Source: Cercis canadensis (lineage: Eukaryota > Streptophyta > Magnoliopsida > Fabales > Fabaceae). From it: 64,000 nt of DNA. The notes below the pieces were generated by a model. That model saw only the letters and a program-made list of their open reading frames with translations. It was not told the DNA's origin and did no database searches. The stretch lies in contig QAOA01008374.1 of the NCBI GenBank assembly GCA_003255065.1, positions 379,595 to 443,594 of the forward strand. Direction: 5' to 3'. Every line of letters starts with the position of its first letter. The stretch's first letter is position 1. Position numbers and translations under genes: made by a program. Of this stretch, positions 25,501-37,826 are shown one piece after another.

Positions 25501-27547
25501 TCTGCTTCGCCTTCGTGGTAAAAATCGGTTCATGCCAAAGGTTTTTTTGCATTATATTGTTTGGCTTGTCATTTTCATAACTTTTTCATGCTATGCATTG
25601 TTTCTATGCTAGAGCAAACATTATTGGATCTCTAGACATTGGTGTCAGAATTCTTTTTCAGACAACCAAATTGACTCTAAATCCCAAGTTTACAGTTATA
25701 ACTAATGAGTCCTTGTGGCTAGATGATTGATGAAAAGAACATCTTTGACTCCTTAAAATCATGAGAACCTGCATCATTTTTCAATTAGCAATGTTAATGT
25801 CCACATATTATAATTTGGTGACATTTGGCAACTTTCTAATTCATGTATGAAATCGATTTTACAGATAAGGTGATGGAATATCCACTGCAGTACAGGGAGA
25901 AAGGGAGCACTGTTCGTGATGTTGGTAAGGACAATTAATTCTTTGGAGTTGTGACCTGCAAAAACTTTTCCTGGTTCTCATTTTTCACAGGTTTATACTG
26001 TGTTAATGCATTTTAAATATGAAAATAGAAAATTCAGAAATAACAAGGGGGCTGAAGTTGGACTATATGCTGCTTCTTTTTTATTGGTAATATTTTAGTT
26101 TGTCCTCCCTGATCCTTTTATTTTGGCAAGTTAGGAGAGGAGAAGAGATAAGATCTTATCTTTTTCTGTTGGCATCTCAGGCCATATTATAATGATTTGA
26201 GGAATTGTAAGATTTCATCAACCTGACCCCACCCCAAGTTAAATCCTAGTTCTCCCCTTGAAGCGTGCAAAAAAGGTGAATATCAATGAATTAACATACA
26301 GGCATCAGCAAAGTGTACGAGTATGATTTATCTTTGATGTGGTGTGTCTAAGAGCTATGGAGTTGATTGCTGGTTTGCTTCTTCAGTAGGTTTTGGATGT
26401 CAGCTCCACTCTGGAGTGCAGGATTCTCGTGTATGTTGTGACCATCAATATCTGCCCTTGTCTGCTAATAAAATTGCTACTATTGGAATATGGGTGATTT
26501 CCAGATTTTCAGCCATTTAAGGATCAGGGCAATATGTTCCTATGTGTGTGTGTGTTTTTTATTTTTATTTTTAGAGAGAGGGGGGGGGGGGGGGGGGGNG
26601 GGGGGGGTTACAGTTGTTGTTCAACCATTTAGGAAGCGTAGAGGGTCAAATTTTGGGTATCTGATTATTGGCAACTTTTATTCTTCTTTCATAAGATGTA
26701 GAAGGTCAAGCAAGCAGAAAAGTTTCACTGCAGCGATATCTTGAAAAGCGAAAAGACAGGTATCACCAGAACTAAGCTATCTTTTGTTAATTCAGGTCAA
26801 TTTCATCTTGTACGTTCCCAGTTATTAGTATTAATAATACCCCACTCAATTATAGTATTTTTTCTGCTCATTTTTCTATCAGGGCAAGAGTAAAGATCAA
26901 GAAAAATATGGTAGGAACTTCCTCTAACTTGGAGATGTACTTGAACCACCAAGTGAAGGCCCATGCCTCAAACGGGAATTCAAGCCATAGCAGCACGAGC
27001 TCTCCCCCACAACCTAGAGTGCCACAAGCTTCTGGTGGCTCATCCGACAACCAGCTAAAGATTGCCCTTCCTTTAGATCTCAACGACAAAGGTAGGTCCC
27101 TTATATTTTCTCAAATGTCAACTAATCAACAATTATCTGTATATTTCCTTTTAAAAAAGAAATTGACTATAAGCCTTTAAAGCATGTCAATTAGAGTAGT
27201 ATCATAAGTGAAGTAAATCAGATTGTCCTGCTTGCTGTACTGATAATTAAGGATCTACTTAAATTGTAAACCAACTAACAACCAGTGAGGGATCTTTGTC
27301 TTCAGTGCTTGTAAGATGGTTCACAAATAAGTAGATATTAACCATTGAAGAGAAGTGACAAAGGATAATTTTGTTGTGGCTAATGAATATAAAGTCATTG
27401 TCTTGATAACAGGACAGAAAGCTAAAAGATTTATTGATGTTTGATGAACCACTCATCCTTCATGCTTACTTTATAAAATAGAATTTAATATTTATACCCA
27501 TGAGTTTACGAATTCTCGATGGCTTTGCAGATGTTCAAGAATGCTAA
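22578..27547 (+). CDS. PPD: PEAPOD-type TIFY transcriptional regulator (TIFY4)
   Basis: Nine exons: 22578-22695, 22915-23060, 23171-23337, 24950-25037, 25126-25282, 25865-25924, 26702-26759, 26883-27091, 27531-27547, giving 339 residues with all phases closing. The PPD domain is at about residues 7-60 (SILDKPLNQLTEDDISQLTR, then FLKEKGMRRPSWNKSQAIQQ). The TIFY motif reads TIFYCGKVNVYDG at residues 156-168. A Jas-like segment, KVSLQRYLEKRKDR, follows at about 252-265. The C-terminus is LPLDLNDKDVQEC, encoded partly by a 17-nt last exon. PEAPOD proteins act in the nucleus with KIX adaptors and TOPLESS-type corepressors to limit meristemoid division and so leaf size; this is family knowledge. 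The first ATG in frame after the CT-rich leader was chosen. Intron 3 (23338-24949) holds a 91-bp tandem repeat. Confidence 0.95.
23788..23970. repeat. 91-bp tandem duplication in PEAPOD intron 3
   Basis: Copies start at 23788 and 23879 with CTTGCTTTCATTTG. Both contain GGTTGGATGTTTCTGAGCTG and end with AGGATAGCTGAAAGATGGGA. They differ at a few positions. Confidence 0.85.
26580..26608. repeat. Poly(G) tract with N in PEAPOD intron 6
   Basis: About 28 consecutive G interrupted by an N at 26599. The true tract length cannot be known from this assembly. Confidence 0.8.
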
Positions 27548-28555
27548 AATTTAGAAGAGACTTAATAGATTATGCAGATTTGGGAGTTGAGATGTTTGAA
27601 GAGCTCTTCTTTCCTTGAGATGATTACAGTTACAGTAAAACTGGAGAGAAGAGATCATAGCCTTTAGAAGCAAGCCTTAATAGATTATTGCAAGAACTGG
27701 GTTGCTCTTAGAGTGGTCACTGTAGGATCTTAACTACCGGGTGAATTTCTTTTGTTTAGTACGGTTGAGTATCTCTCACCTAATCAATTTTGTAATATCA
27801 GGCATCTAATTTCAGCCTTCGGAATATTTTATCACTGATGCTAAGATTTTCTGAGTCAATGTAGAGCCAGAAGCCGCCATTTTCCCAGGAATATTATAAT
27901 GTAAATCCATTTTGTACAAGCTGAACTAGTAACTTCATCACCTCTTATTTTGTTTATTTTATTTTTTTGCGATATTTATATTTTAATATTCAGTCACTCA
28001 AACCACAAAAAATTCAGGTGAGTCGCCATTATTGTTAAATTTCTTAAATTGTTCTTACTATTGACCACTGGTTAGTGTGTAATATTCTTTAGTCATGAAT
28101 GGTATATTTGGAAATTCACATCAAATTATTTGTGTCAATCTTTGATGTCTCTTTCATTTTTCGAACTGGAAAGTGACGAGTTACATTTATATCAATTCTA
28201 TTTTGGTTGTAAAAAATCACACACGTATTTNAGTAACGAGTCACATTTATATCAATTCTATTTTGGTTGTAAAAAATCACACACGTATTTAAAAAATAAA
28301 TAAATAAAAAAGAAGTGGCAGGAATAGAATTAAACAAAACGACAACAATGATAATTTTCTTTGGTGAAAACGCCCACCACATAGTAAAATTGTGAAATAT
28401 TCGCCACAATAATACTATTATTACGTAGATATTTGAATTCTATATTTTTTTTATGCTCTATAAAAAAGTAAACGTACTCTTCAACTCAAATGTGTTTGGA
28501 TTGTGAGAACTGAGAAGCAACGTTTCCAGCAGAGGCAGAGTGATTTCACTCATCC
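27548..28555. other. Intergenic between PEAPOD and the first ARD gene
   Basis: Presumed PEAPOD 3' UTR, then AT-rich DNA. A 59-bp sequence is repeated on both sides of the N at 28231 (28172-28230 and 28232-28290, two mismatches). A TATAAA box at 28459-28464 lies 97 bp before the ARD start codon. No coding exon is seen. Confidence 0.55.
28459..28464 (+). promoter_or_regulatory. Probable TATA box of the first ARD gene
   Basis: TATAAA preceded by TGCTC, 97 bp upstream of the ATG at 28556. The position is typical for a plant core promoter with a short 5' UTR. Confidence 0.5.
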
Positions 28556-30574
28556 ATGGCGCTCGAGGTGAGTTCTCTCTTTTCCTCATGGAGGACATTG
28601 TTGTAATTATAATTAATAAATAGAATCATAAATCATAATTACTAAATTGTTTCAGGCATGGTTCATGGACGAGAGCGATGAAGATCCAAGGCTTCCTCAC
28701 CATCGAAGCCCCAAGGAATTTGTTTCCTTGCACCAATTGGCAGGTAAGCTATTAGCTACTCTTTCTTTCTTTCTTTCTTTTTCTCTCTAGAATAGTTAGA
28801 TCAGAGTGTCTCACTGAGATTATGTGTAGTGCTTCTTCTTTGAATGTGAAAATGGTGAATTTGCAGAATTGGGGGTCTTATACTGGAAGCTCAATCCCAA
28901 TGACTACGAGAACGATGAAGAATTGCGCAAGATTAGGGAAACCAGGGGATACAACTATATGGTAATTATTTTTTCATTAATTTCACTTTCTTTTCTGTAA
29001 TCCAAGGCAGCAACATGTTTTTATTTCATCTGTTGCTCATCATTCATAAAATTACATACATAATTTTATTTTATTTTGAAAGAAAATTTCCTTTTCCATT
29101 ATAGCAGGCTAGAATCTGCTAATATGAATTGGAAAAGAAATAAGCTGTTTAACTCGTTATTATTACCATGTTATGAGCTGAATATATGTGGGGAGCCGCC
29201 ATTTTTACACCTAATTTTATTAATGTCACACTTTATTTAATGTTTAAATATAATATATATAAAAAGTTTTTAGTAAATTGTAAAAATTCTCATTTAATAT
29301 AAAAAGTTTTTAGTCAAAGTCAAAAGCTTTCTATATTAATTGAGGGTAATTTAGTCTAATATCAAATTTAGATATTAAATAAGGTATGTTATTAGCAAAA
29401 TTGGGTGTGGAAATAACGGTTCCCTATATGTATTATGCTATGAGATTTTTGCTGTTATGTTCTTCCCCAGATATGGATTGTATGTTTTTATTCGACTCAG
29501 TGAAATATCACATAGGTTTTGCGTGAAAGTATATAAACTTTGGGATAGAGAAACGAAGTTTGCACACTTAGGTGTAGAGGTGTAGAAAATTTGAGCTATA
29601 TAAAAAAATTTTAGACGAGTACAGTTAAAACAGATGCTACTATGTGTGAAGGTGTAGAGTATGCGAATAATGCAACCCCTTGGGATAAGCTATCTATGAT
29701 TTAGCTTGTTGATTGATTTTTTACCTTGAGTTCCTTCCATTTCTTGGTAGTACAATTGCTAAGCTAAACAAATCCTTTCTTGTTTAGGCTTTTGACACTC
29801 TAGTGGTTTTGATTTCATGGGTTTTTACTTTCTAAACCCTCTTGTTGTATTGTGTTCTGTAGAATTTTCCCATTATGTGAAGGCAAATTTAACTGTCTTC
29901 CATGTTTGTTTAACAACATTACCAAGACCTATATGAATATAACCAAGTTGGTTCTTTGTTTTGTGTGTTGAGGGTGTTGGTAGCTTGATTTATTTCGACT
30001 AACTCTTACTACATTGCAGGATCTGCTTGATTTATGCCCAGAAAAAGTTGAAAATTATGAACAGAAGTTGAAGAACTTCTACACAGAGCACATTCATCAG
30101 GATGAAGAGATTCGTTATTGCTTGGAAGGATGTGGCTACTTTGATGTACGAGACAAGGATGACCGTTGGATTCGCATTTGGATCAACGCAGGTGATCTTA
30201 TCATTTTGCCTGCTGGAATTTACCACCGGTTCACTCTTGACACAAGCAACTATGTAAAGGTAAGCAATTTTTGTTATGCTAACTATAGCAATCAAAAGCT
30301 CTTGACTAAGGCTTTCTTTAGGAGATTTTGTAAAAATAATTGCGCAATTTCAAGATTGTTGAAAATAGATCAAGGTTCAAGACTCATCAATGGTTGATTA
30401 ATCAGTGTGTTTGGTTATGTGTATGTGTTTTGTGTTTGTGTGCAGCTAATGAGGTTGTTCATTGGAGAACCAGTGTGGACAGCGTATAATCGGCCACAGG
30501 AAGGTCACCCTGCGAGAAAGGAATATATTAAGAGCTTGACTGAGAAAATGGGAGTGCCACTTGCAGCTCATTAG
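28556..30574 (+). CDS. ARD: Acireductone dioxygenase, 5-exon copy
   Basis: Exons 28556-28567, 28656-28743, 28867-28961, 30020-30259 and 30446-30574 give 187 residues. ARD acts in the methionine salvage (Yang) cycle. With iron it converts the acireductone of 5-methylthioribose to the keto acid of methionine plus formate; with nickel it gives an off-pathway product and CO. The cupin metal ligands are all present: His89, His91 and Glu95 in [11 protein letters not shown], and His134 in [11 protein letters not shown]. The conserved start [16 protein letters not shown] and the end [21 protein letters not shown] match plant ARDs. Exon 4 (240 bp) equals exons 4 plus 5 (115+125) of the neighbouring copy, so one intron differs between them; a second differs near the 3' end. 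Cytosolic or nuclear location is expected. Intron 3 carries a MITE. Confidence 0.96.
29189..29428. mobile_element. MITE in ARD intron 3
   Basis: Imperfect terminal inverted repeats: the left end is GGGAGCCGCCATTTTTACAC, and the right end in reverse complement is ATAGGGAACCGTTATTTCCA. Inner parts also pair (AATTTTATTAATGTC with the complement of GTTATTAGCAAAATT). It is the same family as 21716-21957, and a partial relative lies near 50280-50360. It sits wholly within the intron and leaves the exons intact. Confidence 0.65.
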
Positions 30575-30750
30575 GGTCTATATACTCATATACAAGCCTA
30601 TCTATGATTAATGTACAGATGTAAGATTATGTTGGTATGATATTGTATAGTATACTCTTATACAATAGATGATCTGTCTGTAAAACCTCAAATACATCAG
30701 ACATTGAGATGAAACTCTGAAATAAGATCAAGACATATATATGTTAGATT

Positions 30751-30857
30751 AAAACTAACTTTCGTATTGTAGGTGAGTGGTATTGAGATTGTTCTTAGAA
30801 CTTGTGGGTTTTGTATATAAATTCAGAGTTGAAAAAAAAAAAACAAAAAACTAACTT
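30751..30857 (+). mobile_element. Short tRNA-like SINE with 11-bp TSD
   Basis: The body is 30762-30846. The direct repeat AAAACTAACTT lies at 30751-30761 and 30847-30857. The body has GTAGGTGAGTGGTATTGAG (A-box-like) and a poly(A) tail. It lacks the extra 3' body of usual SINEs. It belongs with the copies at 19458, 19630 and 31179. Confidence 0.82.
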
Positions 30858-31163
30858 GCCTGCAGTGTTTTTTTTNTTCTTTTGGTTATTTTATTTTATG
30901 TAAGGCTTTCAACTTAAAGTTAGTTATATGGTTTAAGGGAAGATAAGTACTTGTGGTCCTAATTTGTTGGTTGTGACAAATTTTTTATCANGGCCAATAT
31001 ATTCATGGTCCTACCACAATCAAGGGCCAATCAAAGATCAAATTTGATAGTGCAAGATAAGTATGTTATTCCCTTTTCATAAATTCCATCATTCTCCTCC
31101 TTCCATTAAAAGTATTAAAGTTTTGATATTCATTGCCTTCGAGACTGACTCCAACACATCTAG

Positions 31164-31291
31164 AAGACTATATCTCTTATCAAATAGCTTGTAGTTGAGT
31201 GAGACTAAGGTTGTACTTAGAGTTTGTGAATTTTGTATTCCAATCTAGAATCATAACTAAAAATATATAAAAAAAAAAGACTATATCTCTT
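31164..31291 (+). mobile_element. Short tRNA-like SINE with 15-bp TSD
   Basis: The body is 31179-31276. The direct repeat AAGACTATATCTCTT lies at 31164-31178 and 31277-31291. It contains TTGTAGTTGAGTGAGACTAA and TTTTGTATTCCAATC (A- and B-box-like) and ends in poly(A). It aligns along its whole length with the 19458 copy. Confidence 0.87.
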
Positions 31292-32517
31292 TCTTCATTT
31301 TATGTTTCTTTTTCCCCTAAAAATGACAGTTTCCAATATAAAAACTCAACATGCTTTTCCTCTTTGAAGATTAAAATGACTGAAAAAAAAAAAGACTGGA
31401 TGAAGAAGAAATTTTGTTTAAAAACAAATAAGAAGGGAATTTTAGTTTGAACTTTAATTTCCGCATTCAAAGGGGAGACTTGATACAAATAGTTATTCAA
31501 AAGGAAATTGATAAGGATTTTAAATAAAGGCGTTTTCTGACTTTGAGAAACAATCTCCTAGCTTTTTCTATATTGAAAAAAAAAAAGACTGTCTTTTATA
31601 CTTAAAAATTAAGATGAAAATCATGTCTATATATTCCTTACACATTGATCTATTTTTATTTCTTTTCATCTTCTATTGTGGACTACGAAAGGAAATTTAT
31701 CCAATGCATTCAACAAACGTGACTTAGACTAAGGCTTACCTCACTAATTACTTGGGATTTTTGAATCATATAATACTATTCCAAATTCAAAGACGAAATT
31801 TATAAACTCTAAAGATGACTTTAATACGACTTGACTCTATGCTATTTGGTGTATAACACTAACCTTTGAAACTAAAAGACATTTTTTTCTTCCCATGTTT
31901 TACACTTTTATATTTTGCAATATTTGAGTGTAATCAAATTTATTCTACACATACTTTAGAAAGACATAATTTTTTTTTGTGTAATTTTAATTTTCTACGT
32001 ATAATTAGTCATTAAATGTCGTGTCCTCTTAAAAGTAATTTATAAAAGTTAAAAAAAATGAGAGGTTCGAGTCTTGGTATCCTCCCTCATGCAACACTAA
32101 TTTAAAAGAGGTACGAGACAACAATTTTTTGTTAACTCAGTATTTTTCCGAAATTTTAATATAAGGATGCAACACGTGTAGGATCATGATTGGATATTCA
32201 TGTTTTACTGCATATGTTTTTTTGGCGCACATTAAAATGTCGTGAAATATGCCGTATGCAATACGAGTCTCAATCTGGGGCAGGTCGTGACTCATCGTCC
32301 CACAGTCCCACTCATTCCGTGGACGCCGCATAATCATCGCGACTTAAATTACATTGTTACCCTCGTTCAGTCAGAGTGGTAATCCCGATTCATTTAACCG
32401 GGACGTATGCGGTCCAGCAATTGGACCCAGTAAATAGCATAAAAGGGCATTTTGGTCAACGTGGAATCTTTTGAGAGATGGGAATAGGAATAGTAGTAGG
32501 AGTGTAGGACTCTTTCC

Positions 32518-32525
32518 TATATAAA
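32518..32525 (+). promoter_or_regulatory. Probable TATA box of the second ARD gene
   Basis: TATATAAA, 83 bp before the ATG at 32608, followed by a leader without upstream ATG. Confidence 0.55.
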
Positions 32526-32607
32526 CATCCTCGCGTGGCCTCGAAGCATTGTGGTACAAATTCGATCGAAGAGTCTCACCCTCCAGCTGCAGAACAGAAC
32601 CATAACC

Positions 32608-35600
32608 ATGGTTGCCTCAGACAAGGTATTCATTGTTTGTTTCTCGGGAAAAACCAGTTTTATTCTTAGAAAATGTTCTCTGTTGAAGCTCTCCTTCTGT
32701 AATTTCTTCGATCGCCTCCATATATGTAATTATTTCTTCTTATTTTCTTGAATTGAGCATGATACCACGGTTTCTTCTTTTCCTTTTCTTTTTCCATGTT
32801 ATGGACTGATTACCTGCTTCACGTAGAGATATGGATGCATGTGTTAGTTGAAAGCAGCTTATTAGTGTCAGAAGTAGTCCTGGGCTGTGGATAATAGATT
32901 TAAATGAGAAATAATTTATCCTTCTCGAATTTGATCATCCATTAATTAAAAATATGGAAATTCCTGGCAAATTTAGTAGGTTTGTGGTAGTTGGGGAAGC
33001 TGACATTCAGGTTTAGTGTGGTTAGCTGCAGCTATAGGCATTCTGCAACCCGTGATGTTATTGTTAGAAGGATAATTTCTGTGAAATAAATGAAATCTTT
33101 TATGGAAACGAGCGTTTTGTAGGTTGGGGAGACAATTTTGTTTTAATATGGTAAATTTCCTTTTAATTTGCCATAACTGAATTGACCATGGTGCACAGAA
33201 CATGTTAAAAGAATTGTATTATTTTCTGATTTTTTTTAGTTTCAGCCTGGTCTTGCATTCTATAATTGTTATTTTATCTCCTGCGGATTCCTATGTCAAC
33301 AATGGTTATCTTTTCTTCTTGAGTTTGTGCTTTAAGGCATAACGCTTCGGCAAATTCTCCGTAACGTCAATTATTCTTTAGTTATGGATGTATGTGAAGG
33401 AAACAACGATCTAGGTCAAAAAGAGCTATTTTCCATTAACAAACATGCTGCTTTAATGCATGATATGGAGTACTTATTCTCACCCTCTTCCTCATAGGTG
33501 TGCTTAAGAGCAGATGGATATTCTTATGGAAGCAAACAGGCAATAGAAAGAGCTATACTCAAATTGCTGTAAAATTTAATCAATTGTCAGGAACATATGG
33601 TTTTTGTACCAAGAAACATGCCGAAAAATTTACCACATCTTATTGAAAATTTATTTAGTTAGTATTTGGAAGATTGCTGGCTTCATTTCTGCTGTCATCC
33701 CAAAGGTCAAATTCTGATTAGAAATTATGCACAAGTCTTGCAGTCATGAGTTATGTGACCCATCACCAAACCTGATAAACTATTCTACGTTCTTTATTTA
33801 TTTCTCTAATCTTTCCTTTGTTATCCAAGATTTTTGCTGCAGATTAGGCTTTTGGATAGACGATAAATTTGGAAGATAGGACTGTATCTGAGCATGACTA
33901 CTATTAGGATTTCTGATTGAATGAGTTCTTTACAATGAGTTATTCCATTTCAGATTTTAAGCTCTCATATTATCATCAAAATCTTTATCTCAGGAGAGAG
34001 TCAAGTTGAGAGGGTTGATAGTGCCTGGAGAGCTTAATTTTTCGTTTGTAATCTCCTATTGCTGATACGTTTGAAGGCAGTGAATAAAGAATTTCCTTGG
34101 ATGCACTGATTATTAGAAATATATTATTTTTTATTTGAAAGTGATTCTTGACTTTGCAGCTACTATTACATGTTGCATCTTTATTATGTTCATCTTGTAG
34201 TTAGAGGATGCTATTCTTCATATTTGGTTGTTGAGAGGGTTGTACGAGTCTCTCATTAATCTAAAATAAAAGAATTGTTTTCTAATGAAATTTTTCGCAG
34301 GATCCCCGAGAGGAGGTTATTCAAGCATGGTACATGGATGATAGCAATGAAGATCAGAGACTGCCTCATCACAAAGAACCCAAGGAGTTTGTATCTTTGG
34401 ACCAACTTGCTGGTAAGCATCTTTGGAGCATGTATTGGTTTTATTTGTTTCCAGATTGAGAGGGTTACACTCACCTGAGTTTTAATATGTGAACCTTGTA
34501 GAACTTGGAGTTCTTAGCTGGCGATTACATGCTGATAGTGATAACTATGAAACAGATCCAGAGTTGAAAAAGATTCGTGAAGACCGTGGTTACACCTACA
34601 TGGTTTGTTATACTGAAGTTCTTTTATAATGGAATTATTATATTTTATTTAAAGTCCCTCTACCTAAGCATGCCAATTTATATATATGGAGAAATATCAA
34701 CTATGCAAAAGCGTGACCATTATTTTTTAAGAAAATCAAAGAGTTCTGTTTCAAGCTATGATTGAGCACTATTTATGGGGAGTTATAATATGTGTTGTGT
34801 TTATTTTGATGTCTAAAACAATGTATTGTTAACGTCAAATATCTTCATCTTGATTTTCTGTCTATCTTTACACTTGTACTATAATTTGACATGAGTCACA
34901 TTTTATGCAGGATATTTGTGATATCTGCCCAGAAAAGTTACCGAATTATGAAGAGAAGATCAAAAGCTTTTTTGAAGAACATCTTCACACTGATGAGGAG
35001 ATCCGATATTGTGCTGAGGGAAGTGGTATGTACAGAAATTTTTGCTTTATTTTGTTATTGAAGTCCCATTTATCTATCTCATTAAGATGTTAAATGTTTA
35101 CTCTTTTCCTGAAGGTTATTTTGACGTCAGGGATCGCAATGATGCTTGGATTCGTGTGTGGCTAAAGAAGGGAGGATTGATCATCTTACCTGCTGGGATG
35201 TATCACCGTTTTACTCTGGATGAGAACAACTACATCAAGGTATTGTGTACATATTGGACATGGTAGTTTTACTACTTTATTGGCTTGCTGCTATTAGAAG
35301 TGCATTTGTATTCCTCAACCTTTGTTTTCCCTTACCCATATCATTGGAACATGAATTGGTTCTTGGAATACATCACTGCAAATCTGCAATACCCTTTGCC
35401 CTTTATGGAAGGTGTTGTTATATAGTAATCTGGGATTTCCGTTTTAATCAATGTGACGAAAGTAGCATCTAATTGCAGAACATTTTTTAACTGTGTTTTT
35501 GTAGATATGTCTTTATGAAGGTGTAACTTGAGATAGGATAGATAGGATATCTTGCAAGATTATCATAATTAGCAGCTTATGTGCATTTTCAGATTCTCTT

Positions 35601-36109
35601 ATTAAATAAACTTTTACTGATATTTATCTAACACTATACATGGTATAGCTTGCATTGTGTTTGAAGATGAATATAATTGCATGTCAAGTATTTCTTTCAC
35701 ATTCCTTCTAGTGAATGGTGATTCTTATATGATGGATTCGCACTGAAAATGTAGACAGCAAACATAACTTTCTTGTTAATTTCACTTTTGATTGAAGAGA
35801 CATCTGGAACACTGATATTAGTATGCTGTTTTATCACTGATAATCTGAAGTGCATCTCAAATGTGCAGGCTTTGCGTTTCTTTGTTGGTGAACCAGTTTG
35901 GACTCCATACAATCGCCCACATGATCATCTGCCTGCGAGGTATGATTCTCCTTTCACTCTCTCTCTCTCTGTTTGTTTTTTTCCCGGACTATCGATTAGA
36001 ATTTATCAAACTCAAGACTAATAATGTGGTTTTGATGTGCAGAAAGGAATATGTTCAGGCTTTTGTGGAAAAGGATGTTGCCAATCATGCTGTTAATGCT
36101 GCTGCATAA
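32608..36109 (+). CDS. ARD: Acireductone dioxygenase, 7-exon copy
   Basis: Exons 32608-32625, 34301-34412, 34502-34602, 34911-35025, 35115-35239, 35869-35939 and 36043-36109 give 202 residues. The enzyme is as in the neighbouring copy: a cupin dioxygenase of the methionine salvage cycle. Metal ligands are His101, His103 and Glu107 ([12 protein letters not shown]) and His146 ([11 protein letters not shown]). The N-terminus is longer ([20 protein letters not shown]), and the C-terminus ends in an alanine-rich tail, unlike the first copy. The six-residue first exon with a GTATTC donor and a 1.7-kb first intron is the least certain part. The two genes lie head to tail 2 kb apart but differ clearly in sequence and in intron number, so the duplication is not recent. 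Confidence 0.95.
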
Positions 36110-37826
36110 GATGTGATTCTACTGCCGGTTGAATGGGATAAGAAGGATTTCCTGCTAGGGGTTAAAAAAAAAATATCATGGTCCCCTTATAAATAAAGAT
36201 GCCTGTTTTTATGTTCTGGTCTGTGTCTGGGTGATCCTTTGGCTTTAATGTTATTAACAAGCTTAATGCCATTACAGTTGCTGTATAAATATGGCAAGTA
36301 CTAGTATTAGTTACCGGGAGCAGAATAAAGCATGAACTGGTATTCTGTTGTTGTAATGGACCTAATGTATGTGCTTATGTTATTTTAAATTTTTAATGGT
36401 GTCTGCTTCTTTGGTAGCCTAGTTTTTTTTTTTTTTTTTTATCTCTCACTCTCCTTCCTTCGGCTGAAAAAATTGGGTCATTGGGCACGACGGTCATTGC
36501 CTTCTTGGGCTAGGGTACATGTATCTGGTTTAACTCTTCTTATAAGGAAGACCTACCATCCGAGCATCAACAGGAGAGAAATCCCAGCAAACATTGTAAG
36601 GATTTAGGTGATTAGTGGTACACACGAGTGGCTTACCACAAATAGCCTCGAATCTTAATTAACCCGAGTGGCCACCTCAGGTGGTTGGTGCCCTAGTTTC
36701 TCTTCCAAGTAATAGGCCTATTACACATTTCTTTGAAAGTTGAAGGACCAAACATAATCGGTCACTTCACTTGGAGGGCGGTTTTCTTGTAAAAAGGCAT
36801 GTGGTCCCATGGCTACTGCAAGTTCAAATAAACTTGGAATGATTTGCAAAATACAACATAAGTTCAAATAAACTTTGAATGAATGAATTGGCACAGGATT
36901 ATGGACTATAGTCAATCGTGGATTATGAAATGCTGGCATCAGCCACTTTTCGTATCATTATATGATTGAATACTAACAAGAAAAAAAAAAAAAAGGCTAA
37001 AACAGCTGAACTTCCCAGTTGTTGCTGCTTTTGGAAGCTGCTGGTTTTATGAGTGAGATTAAAGCTTCAAGTCTTACTAGATGACAAAAAGGCAATAGTT
37101 CTAATAATGTTTTATATATAGTAAGTGCAATTATTCTATGCTAAAGTAAAGATTAGAGAAAGGTTAAAAAAGTTCTAGAAAAAGCAAGACATGGACCCAA
37201 GTCACTCTTCAATCATCTCCCAGACCCCTATTGCTTTTGAATTTTCAGCGTGTCGGGTAAATTCGATGCGCTTCTACACTCATCTCTAATATTAATTAAT
37301 AATATATTTGTCTTGAACGAAGCGCCTGCCTGTAAAGTATTATATTATTATATTCCTAAATTGGCTAAGTGTCTTGTTTTCTTCTCGAACGGTAATGAAG
37401 GTCTAACGTCTCTACCGTCTCAAGATATAATTCATTACAAAACTTTAAATTATTAAGTAAAAGTTAAAAACTTTTTTTGTTTTGTTTTAACAGTGATATT
37501 CTCGTGCCAACTTTTATCTACCGAGATTAAATCTTTACNTACCTTAAAGACGCAACCCTATATCAACCTAGTGAAAAAAAAAATTAATTTTATATGACAC
37601 TATTTTTTAACTCAAAATGTAAATAAAACATAAATTTACTTATATTCATAATTTATTTAATTAAACAAATATTAAGTAAAGATTGAATTATTTTGCTTAT
37701 AAAGTTTATGTTTGATTTTCACGTTCAGCAGTCTCCTTTTAGTAAGTAATTTGTATATACTACAGTAAGCTCTTGTTAATGCTAATTGTAAAGCTTTGAG
37801 TAGAGTGGAAGCACTTCAAGAAGCAC

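Larger units (their letters stand above)
30575..32607. other. Intergenic between the two ARD genes
   Basis: Holds the 3' UTR of the first ARD gene, two short TSD-flanked SINE copies (30751-30857, 31164-31291), N at 30876 and 30991, AT-rich DNA and the promoter of the second ARD. No coding exon is seen. Confidence 0.55.

Noticed and set aside
32973..33203. Minus-strand frame within the first intron of the second ARD gene
   Set aside because: No family signal, and it sits within a 1.7-kb AT-rich intron.
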